NCBI GenBank assembly: GCA_001662425.1
Contig: BDDC01001901.1
Location: 1 to 18,855 of the forward strand
From: Chlamydomonas sphaeroides
Taxonomy: Eukaryota; Chlorophyta; Chlorophyceae; Chlamydomonadales; Chlamydomonadaceae
Length of the DNA: 18,855 nt
Direction: 5' to 3'
Shown here: piece by piece, positions 8,667 to 16,700 of the stretch
Layout: each line of letters starts with the position of its first letter
Position numbering within the stretch: position 1 is the first letter of the stretch
The notes under the pieces: model-generated
What the model was told of the DNA's origin: nothing
Databases searched by the model: none
What the model saw: only the letters and a program-made list of their open reading frames with translations
Translations under genes and position numbers: made by a program

Positions 8667-9230
8667 TCATTTCACCGCCCCAATCCAACCCCTTCCGATC
8701 TCCCCTTGCCGCCCCCAGCCGCGAGCCACGGGGGCCGTGCGGCCCCAGCAGCAGAGGGCCGCCGGTGACTCATTCACCAACACAGCCCCAAGCAGGGACC
8801 CCAGCCCGGCCCGCTCCGCCTCATCCCAGCCACCCGCCGCATGCGACTCCAGCTCCTCCCCCGCGAGCGTCGCTGCCGTACGCCACAGCTCCATCGCTAA
8901 GATACCGGCCGCCGAAGCTTGGGATGCTGCCGCGTTGAGCTCCTTGCAATCCCACTCTCACGTCGGGCTGTCAAAGGCCGCAGCAGCGCAGCGCACGGCC
9001 GCACCCGGCCTGCGGATGACGCGGCAGTGACGCGGGTCAGCCACAAGCACGACAACCTGCGGGGCAACCAAGCCGCAGAGCTGCCCAAAGACATCGGGGG
9101 GAGAGGGAGGCTGCCGAGACGCAGATGCGGACGTACCCGAGCACCGCCGGGAGAGATGTGGCAGGTCCAGTCCGGGTCCTGCTTCCAGACCCAAGGCTCG
9201 TTCACGAACGCGGCGCTCAAGCCCTTGCGC
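8667..9230 (-). CDS. Unrecognised protein, three or more exons, 5' end unresolved
   Basis: I do not recognise this protein. Proposed - strand exons: 9137-9230, 9005-9080 and 8667-8926 (TGA). The acceptors end ccgtccgcag, tttgggcag and cgcggcag; the donors are gtacgt and gtgcgg. Phases agree throughout, and the first exon needs two bases from an unseen upstream exon. The first exon has high G/C at third positions (about 27 of 31 codons by eye) and reads AFVNEPWVWKQDPDWTCHIS. The second reads LCGLVAPQVVVLVADPRHCR, like a beta-strand region, and the third is helical (ILAMELWRTAATLAGEELES). A shorter version of the second exon could begin at 9057. The last exon may instead leave by a donor (gtgaat) after GLGSLLGAVL and join the coiled-coil exons at 8357 in phase 0, making one gene. 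Only about 200 bases separate the first exon from the MYND gene's stop, and no good ATG fits there. Confidence 0.42.
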
Positions 9231-9426
9231 CTGCGGACGGCCGTCGTCAAGAGCCTTGCCGCAAGGAGGAGCCATGACTGCGCCTGGGCCGCACGCGCAA
9301 GGTGCCCTAGCGGGCTGCCGTGCGATGCAGGAACATGCGCTCAGCTGGTCGCCTTCGCTTGGCAATGCCGGGCCCCAGATGCTGGGCTGCCGACGCGACG
9401 CCGCTGCGCCCGCCGGGCCGCCGGCC

Positions 9427-10435
9427 TCAGCTCCGGCACACGGCCTTGTGGGACTTCCAGTGCGCCCGCTGGCAGGCGGCGTTGCAGTAGTACGCCTTGC
9501 GGCAGCGCCCACACCGCAGCAGCGACGCCACAGGGTCGGCCGCCGGCGCAGGCGCCGCGCTGGCGCCAGCGCTGTCCTGCCCGTCGGCAGCGCCGCAGTT
9601 GGCGCAGCGCGGCCCCACGGCCTCGGCACCCGTGCTAGACGCAGGGGCCCCAGCATCGCCGCCGGGCTGCGCTTGCTGCGCCAGCCGCGCGGCACCCTCC
9701 GCCGACACCCGCAGCAGCTCCGCCTCCAGCTGCTGCGCGCTGCTGCCGGCACTGGTGCTGGTGGCTGTGGCGGCGGCCGCACCCACTGCGGGGCCGGCAG
9801 CTGCGGCGCCGCCTGCCGCGGCAGCTTGCTTGCGGGCCGCCGCCTCGGCGGCGGCGGCGGCAGCGCGGCTGGCCACGGCCTGCGCGGCCTGCGGCTCCAG
9901 CGAGGCTGCGGCGCCTGGCCCGGTCAGCGGGATGGCGCCTGCGGCAGCGGTTAGGCCAGAGACATGGCACGAATCGATTGGTGGCAGGGGCGCGAGGTCA
10001 GCGTAAGCGAACAAGGCACGGCGTTGCGAAGCATCGCGCACGGGAGGCGCGCCCGGGCTGAGGGCAGGGGATGCAGCACGCCAGGAGTCTCAGGGGTTCA
10101 ATTTATCACCCAAAAACCACGCAGGGAGCCTGGCTACCTGGGACGGGCGGCGCGTCGCGCAGCGTGCGCATCTTCTGCAGCCTCTCCAGCCGCAGTGTGA
10201 TGCCGGGTAGCATGGTACGAATCTCATGTGGGTCGATCAGGCCACTGGATGCGAGAGCCCCCGCCACAGGTGAGTCCACGAAGGCCGTCAGGCGGCCGAT
10301 GCCGGCCTCGTAGTGCTGCAGTGCCTCGTCCAGGCGGTGGGCCTTGTCGGCTGTCTCGGCAGCGTTCAGCTCGTCGAATGCGGAGTTAAGGTACTCAACG
10401 GCGTTGGCAGGGGTGAGCGGCGGCAGCGGGGCCAT
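9427..10435 (-). CDS. MIT-like domain plus MYND zinc finger protein
   Basis: Two exons on the - strand, 10138-10435 and 9427-9938 (TGA), encode 269 residues. The 199-bp intron has donor gtagcc and acceptor gctgccgcag, with a ctaac branch-like sequence just before it; the split codon is Gly (G|GC). I chose the ATG at 10433-10435; the frame extends only to a GTG seven codons earlier. Residues about 10-90 look like an MIT three-helix domain: a helix with AFDELNAAETADK, then DEALQHYEAGIGRL, a linker, and a helix containing LRLERLQKM. MIT domains bind ESCRT-III tails and related trafficking partners. Residues about 100-205 are Ala-rich and probably disordered or helical. The C-terminus is a complete MYND finger: Cys211, Cys214, Cys242, Cys245, Cys251, Cys255, His263 and Cys267, including YYCNAACQRAHWKSHKAVC. 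The loop between the first two Cys pairs is 27 residues, longer than usual. MYND fingers bind proline-containing peptides. No SET domain is present. The gene is divergent from the DUF726 gene. Confidence 0.85.
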
Positions 10436-10747
10436 GGTGGCGGGAAAGCGAGGCACGCGTGTCTAGATGTCGACCGTTCGTCGGTGGCAGCTGGTCATGC
10501 GTCGTTGCAGGTGTGCATCAAGAGTTCGGGGCAGGAGCACCGCCGCGGGCCTGGCCAGGGACGAATGACTTCTTGCCTGAGGCGGTGGCCTCCCGTTGAG
10601 TATGGACAAGCATACACTGGATTACATGGTCTTGTATGAGCTTGATTGTGTACGGCCCCGCCAGCTTTTCGCGCGCGATCGGCTAAGAAGGTCCGGCAAA
10701 AACCTACAGGTTGCAGTCGGTACTGTTTCCCTATCAAATTGGTAGCC

Positions 10748-10753
10748 CACGTG
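10748..10753. promoter_or_regulatory. CACGTG (G-box/E-box) motif
   Basis: The palindromic hexamer CACGTG lies 36 bases before the DUF726 start codon and about 310 bases from the MIT-MYND start. It is the core site for bHLH and bZIP factors in plants and algae. One hexamer is weak evidence on its own. Confidence 0.35.
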
Positions 10754-10766
10754 CACGAGGAATGAA

Positions 10767-10787
10767 TAGCGACTAGCGACTAGCGAC
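10767..10787 (+). repeat. Heptamer TAGCGAC, three perfect copies before the start codon
   Basis: TAGCGAC is repeated three times without mismatch at 10767-10773, 10774-10780 and 10781-10787; a single T then precedes the ATG at 10789. Each unit carries TAG; the copy at 10774 is in frame with the ATG, which blocks any in-frame extension of the first exon and supports the chosen start. Confidence 0.92.
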
Positions 10788-10788
10788 T

Positions 10789-13700
10789 ATGGAACTCGAC
10801 GACGCGGAACGTCTGTCGGCAGCGGCCCTGTTCACGCTTGCGCTGCACACGACGCAGGTGCACTGTAGCCCTATACCACGCGCATATCAGAAGTTCAACC
10901 CTGTAGCTGTCGGGACAAGCAACATCCTCGCCAGCTTCCTCCAGCCAGAGCTGACCGGCCCCCTCCACATGCGCAACAGGTCGAGGCAGGCGTCGACGAA
11001 TGCGGCCGGCGCCTCGCGGACCAAGCTGCCTGGGGTGGGGCTTCGCTGCTTCGCCCACGCCGTAACGCCACCGGTCACGCTACGGGCCCTGCCATGGGCC
11101 CCCTCCATGCCAACCCCATCCTCGCCTCCCCACCCAGGTTGCCCAGACGATGAGTTGTTCGACGACCTCATATGTGTTCCGGAGAGCGAGCCATGGCCGG
11201 GCATGCAGGTGCGCCCAAGCCGCTCCCGCTGCCTGCGGTATCCCCCCGCATCCCAGCCGCACCGGCGGCGAACACGCCACCTGAGCCCTCTTCCGTAACC
11301 CTCTCGCACTCCCTACCAACGCCCCCTTCCCCGTGTCCGCGTGCCGCTCTCGCCAGGTGCCCGCCGGCTTCTGGGGCTTCGACTGCTGCGCGCCTCAGGG
11401 CCTCGCCCGGCGGGTGTTCCAGGCACTGGGCGTGTCAGAGGCACGCTGGCCTGGTGGGTCGTGGGGCAACCAACCCGACGTCTCCACCCGCCCCTCCCTT
11501 CCCTGCCCTTCCCTGCCCGGACTGGGGGCCCAAGGCGCTCCGTGCTCGCTCCGCCCCGCGATGTCCGCGTAGCGGAATCGCCATCACGTGCGCGACCCAG
11601 CCCGCACCGCTGGGCTCCACTCGCTGCCTGTGCTCTTCTCGGCATGCCTTCGCAGCGCAGTGCGAGCAGCGCCCTCCCCAGCCCCAGCCTCCTGCGCTGG
11701 CCTGCGCCCAGGGCCCAGCACCAGCGACTCTCGCCGGCTCGCTCCCGCCCCGCCGCGCCCGCCAGGCCTGCTCAAGATGCCCGACGTGAGCGACGCCGCC
11801 AGCTCCCACGATGCGCAGGTGGCCTTGCTGGCCTTGGTGCGGAGGTGTGCGGGGGCCGGATCCCGGTCCGGGGATGCGGGGGCCCGCCACCGAGCGACGC
11901 CAAACGGCGGGAGCACGCCGGCGTGTGGCTTGGACGCGCTGCTTGGCCCAGCTCAGCGCGGCGGGCCCTCCAGGCCCTTCGCCGTGGTGCGGTTGCACAT
12001 GGAGCGAGCTGGGCGTGAGGGGTTACACGGGCCGCGCCCACAGGTACTCGGCCCTGCTGGACCCCGTGGTCGCGCCGCTGATCACGCGGGCCGTGTCCAC
12101 GGCCTGGGAGGAGCAGGAGCAGCAGCAGGAGCAGGACGGGGAACGCCGAGGGCAGGGCGAGGTCGGCGCCGCCGCCGCGGCGGCGCCCTCTGCCCAGGCG
12201 CACGAGGCCGGAGGCGCCGGCGCAGCGGCGGACGGCGCCGCGCAGCCGACGTTGAGCGATGCGTCGCCGAAGGGCGACGAGCCGGCGGCGAACGCAGCTG
12301 GCGCGGCCGCGGAGGAGTCGGGGCGGGCCAAGGCCAAGGCCCGAGGGCGCGGCAGCAAAGGCGGGGCCGTCAAGGAGCCTACTGCGGCTCCGGCCGCGGA
12401 GGCGCAGCCCACCGCAGCACCCGGCGCCTCCACGACCGTACCCACCACCGCTGCCGCCTCCACCTCGACAGCCGCAGCCACAGCGAACGGCGCCTCCGCC
12501 AGCAGCGGCGCACCGGTGTCCGCCGCCAGCTCCATGCGGCCCTACGACCCGAGGTGCGAGGGAGGAGAGGGCGTGAGGGGCCCTTGGGACATGCGGGCAG
12601 CGTCCGTGGATGTGTGCTAGCTAGCGCGTTAGCTGCTATGCAACCTGATCCCACCGCGTCCGTGACACCCTGACGCAACTGCGCCCGCGCCTCCTGTTGC
12701 TCCGTGCGTGACGCCTCCGCGCCCGCAGCCACAAGTCCGTGCTGGCCCTCTACGAGCTCATAGGTGGGCCTGCAAGCAAGCCAGCTTGACGGAATGGAAT
12801 GCTGTATTCAAACATCTTATAAGTCATGTGAGGGTACCGGTAACCATAGGACGTCCTGAACGCGGATGCGCCCCTGCTCGCAGGGGCCTGCCTGCGAGCC
12901 GGCCTGGAGGAGGACGGCACAAGCGCCGCCGCCGGCGAGGATGTTGCCAGCCCCAGTGGCCGGCGCAGCGTGTTTGACAGCCTTGGGGACAGCGCCAAGA
13001 GCCTGTTTGGGTCGGGGCCCGCGGCCGGGAGCGGCGGGTCAGGCGGCACCGGCACAGGCGGCGGCGAGGGCAGCGGCCGCCGCGGCAGCAGCTTCTTCCG
13101 AAGCAAGCTGCTGCGGGGGCTAGGCGGCGGAGGCGGGGGAGGGGCCTCGACGGCGGCGGCGGCGGCGCCCGTGCGCGTGGTGCGGCGGCCGCTGGTGCGC
13201 TGGTGCGTGCTTGCAGCGGGTTGGAGCGGGCTGGGCGGCAGGGCTTGCTTGCCGGAGCAGCGCCGCAGCCCTTGGCCGCCGTTGTAGTGCTGACGCCCCC
13301 GCGGCCGCCTGCTGTACCCCCTTGCGCAGGTACGACGCGCGCGCGCGTGTGGCGCTGCGCCGCTTCTGCCACTGGCTGCACATCCCCGCGGCCAAGGTGG
13401 GCGCTGCGGGAGAGGTTGTGTGGGTAGAGGGAGGCGCATGCGGAAGCAGCACGCAGTCGGCTCTTGCGCATGCGCCGACGGCAACGCTCGCCACGTCAAA
13501 ACCACATACCTGCCCCACATGCTACCACACGTGGGTGTTCATAAATAGGAACAAGTAGTAACACAACGATGTTGTGTGTGCCTTGTCTCGCTCTTCTCCG
13601 TCCGCGACAGCTGCACGCCATGGAGCAGATGTGGGCGCTGCAGACCCTGCGCCTAGGAGACGCGGCCGCCTTTGACTGGGAGGCCGCGCGAGGCGGCACC

Positions 13701-16700
13701 GGCCCGGGCGCGGCGCCGGCCGGCGCAGGCGCCGGCAGCGGCGCCAGCGGGCGGTACGCGACGTACCTCAAGATCGGCGCGGGAGCCTTCGGGGGAGCAG
13801 CGCTGCTGGCCCTGACAGGTGGGCAGGGGCGCAGGCGGCGGCTGGCATGCAGCCAGCGGAAGGGCCAGCGCGCAGAGGGGCAGCGGCCAAGGGCCGTCAC
13901 GCACGCAGCCTTCGCCGGCTCAACAGCCGTCCCTGGTGGCACTGCTTGCCCAGCCAACCGCCAACCGCCAACCGCGCCCTGCGAGTTTCAAGGCGCAGCC
14001 CCTGACAGCCGCTCGCTCACATGCCCTGCGCCTTCCTTCCCGCGCCCTCGCGCCGTGCAGGCGGCCTGGCGGCTCCCGCCATCGCCGCGGGCCTGGGCAG
14101 CGCCATCATCGTGCTGCACGGCGGGGCAGCAGGTGGGCAGCGGGACACTGTGTGTATGTCATGCCGTGCCATGCCATGCCGTGCAGTGGGGATTCATGCT
14201 TGGGGGTGCGTGGTGGTAAAGCGTGGTGGGCAATGCTTGCGCACGCTGCCCTCTGGGAGAGGTGGCGCCCAGCTGCCCTGGCCCTTGCGCCCCACCCCCA
14301 CGCGGCCCGGCTGCTGCCGGCCCCCGCCCTCCCCTCCGAACCTCCCGGTCACTCCTCGGCACATGCCCGCCTGCCGCCCACCCCGGCAGCCGCCACGGCC
14401 GTCACCTCCCTGGGCGCCACCGCCGCCGGCACCGCAGCCATCAGCGGCACCTTTGGGGTCATCGGCGCCTCACACGCGGGCGCCAAGGCGGCGGCGCTGT
14501 ACGGTGGGTGGCAGCAGCGCCAGGGCTGGGAGCAGCGTGGTGCTGCACTTGAGGCGGGGATCAGTTCAAGACTCGGGCGGTGCATCGGCACATGTGCAGC
14601 GAGGGCGGTAGGATGCGCCTGCCGGCGCCGACAGGCGGACAGGTGGGACCATGCCTCTTACATCTACTTGTCCGCCGCCCGCGCCCGCCAGGCGAGCTGA
14701 CCGAGTTTGGGTTCTGGAACATTGCCGCGCCCATCATCCTGCCGCCGCCAACGCCGTCTGACGCGGCCGCCGGCGGCGCCAGCGGCAGCAGCTCGCAGCT
14801 GACGTCGCCGGCGGCGTCGCTGCCGACGGAGCTGCCCGAGGCGACGCGGCCTGACGGCGACGACGCCGCTGCTGGCCCCAGCGGCGGCGGCCGTGCGTCG
14901 ACGAGTAGTGTTGGCGGCGGCGGCAGCGTGCCGTCGTGGGGAAGCTTCTTTCGCTTAAAACCGAGGAGCTCGGCCGCCGACACCTCCTCCGCCCCGCAAG
15001 CAGACCCCGGTGGCGCCAACCCGATGGAGCCCAGCGGCGGCGCCGGCGCTGCGCCGCCGCCGCGGCCGCTGCGGCTGCGGCCGTCGCCTGTGGACGTGCC
15101 GCCGCCGCCGCCGTCGCTGGCGCTGGCGGCGGTCGCGAGCGTTGCCAGCGAGGCCGACGGCAGCACGCCGCCGACGCCGCTGCAAGGCGGCCAAGGGGAC
15201 CCCACCCTGGCCGCCGACGGGCTATTCGTGCCGGCGCTGCTACTCGACGGCAGCGGCCCCGACCCTAGCATGTTCCCTAGCTCGTCCCAGCCGCCCTGTG
15301 CAGCCGCGGCCGGGGCAGCAGCCGCGGCCGGGCCTGGAGCGGTGGCGCCGCCGCCGCTGCCGCCCGGGGACGAGGGCGCGGCGATGACGGCACGCGACTC
15401 AGAGACGGGGCTAGGGTCGGACCGGGCCAGCGGCGGGCGCGAGATCCGCAGCCACGTATGCTTCCTGGCTGACGTCGACGGCGAGGAGGAGGAAGAGGCT
15501 GGCGGCGACGCCGCTGCGGCAGCGCCTGACGGCGACGGCGAAGATTTCGACGAAGACGAGGAGGACCGGTGGGCGGCCGAGGCGGCGGCGGCGGCGCCAA
15601 GTGAGGCCGTGCGGGCCCGTATCGCCACCGGCGGCGGCGGCGCTGCCGGCGGCGGCACCAGCGGCGGCGGCGCTGCCGGCGGGGCCTACGTGGAGGCGCT
15701 GCTGGCGGAGCTGGATGCGGAGGAAGCCGACCTTGACGGCGACGTTGCCGACGGTGCCGCCACCGCGGCGGCGGCAGGATCGGCGGCGGCGCCGCCGCCA
15801 CCGCCGGCTGCAGCGCCCGCACCCAAGCCGCGATCCAAGAAGCCGAAAGCGCCCGTGCCCGCCTCTGCTTCCTCCAGCAACTCGTCGCTATGGCAGTGGT
15901 TCAAAGGCGACAAAAAGGGACCGGCGGCGGAAGGCGCTGCTGGTGCAGGGTCCGCCGCCGCTGGCGCTGCGGCGGCGGCGGCCACTGCGGCGGGCAAGCC
16001 GCAGCTGCGGCCGCTGCTGCCGGCGCCGGTCAACCCGAGGCGCAGCGGGGACGCGACGCTTGCGCTCACCATCGCCGTGAATGGGTGCGTCCGTCGTGCT
16101 AGCTGCCAGTGCCTCAATGTAGGCGTGGAGAGCATGCCGTGAAGCACAACATCGCAGCTTTCAGTGCCAACCATAGGCGAGGAAAGCATGCCGTGCTGGT
16201 CCAAGAGCTAGGGCCGCCACAGTCGGGGCCTCGCACGTCACGTGTGGGCATCCGGGGCCGTGCAAGGCCATGCCGTGGCTCCAAGCCGTACCGCCCTCGA
16301 AACCTCCTCAATCCGCTCCAAACCTTCCCCCTACCCTCGCCAACCACGTTCCCGGCCCCGCTTGCGGCATTGGGCCCGGGCTTACGATTGGCGGTTGCAG
16401 ACCAGGTCCGTCCTCCCATGGTACGCCCCTATCCCCCAGCTGGGTCAAGACACCAGACGACTTTGTGGCTCCCTGGCGGCCACTGCCAGGCGGCGGCCGC
16501 GAGCTGTGGGCGCTCGTGTGGGAGAGTGACGTGCTGCGGTCCCTGGGCGGGGCGCTGCGCAAGTTCATCCGCGACAAGGCCATCGAGGTGTGTGCCATCT
16601 CATGAAACGAGGTGTAGTGCTTTGGATCTTATGATCTTATGAACACACTGCCAATCCTGCAGGAGAGCTCCAAGATGGTCCTGCGCCTCAGCGTGTCCAC

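Larger units (their letters stand above)
10436..10788. promoter_or_regulatory. Divergent (bidirectional) promoter region
   Basis: These 353 bases separate the start codons of two head-to-head genes, MIT-MYND (-) and DUF726 (+), so both promoters and both 5' UTRs must fit here unless there are upstream non-coding exons. Visible elements are a CACGTG palindrome at 10748-10753, an ATTGG (inverted CCAAT) at 10737-10741 and a heptamer repeat abutting the + start codon. No clear TATA box is seen. Confidence 0.6.

Noticed and set aside
8958..9275. - strand frame starting at the ATG at 9273-9275 (MAPPCGKALDDG...)
   Set aside because: Over 9137-9230 its third positions are only about 58% G/C by eye, against about 87% in the overlapping W-rich frame, so it is the less likely reading, though not excluded.
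10858..11137. Reading straight through from the DUF726 start codon without introns to 11298
   Set aside because: The frame is open, but it gives a poor protein; splicing 10857 to 10980 and 11034 to 11138 gives phase-consistent exons with the expected short link between conserved blocks.
10887..11309. Protein-like - strand frame (FVDACLDLLRMWRGP...) opposite the start of the DUF726 gene
   Set aside because: It is the mirror of + strand exon/intron sequence; the + strand exons keep phase and match the family, and no - strand splice partner fits.
11957..12043. Possible extra exon (reading SAGPPGPSPWCGCTW...) before exon 6
   Set aside because: Direct splicing of 11844 to 12044 restores an Arg codon (AG|G) and gives a smooth helix; the extra segment is not needed and is preceded by a weaker acceptor context.
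14561..15658. Long - strand open frame (365 codons) across exon 13
   Set aside because: It is a shadow of the GC-rich + strand exon; Ser/Pro/Ala-rich antisense frames are expected opposite Ala/Gly-rich codons with G/C third positions.
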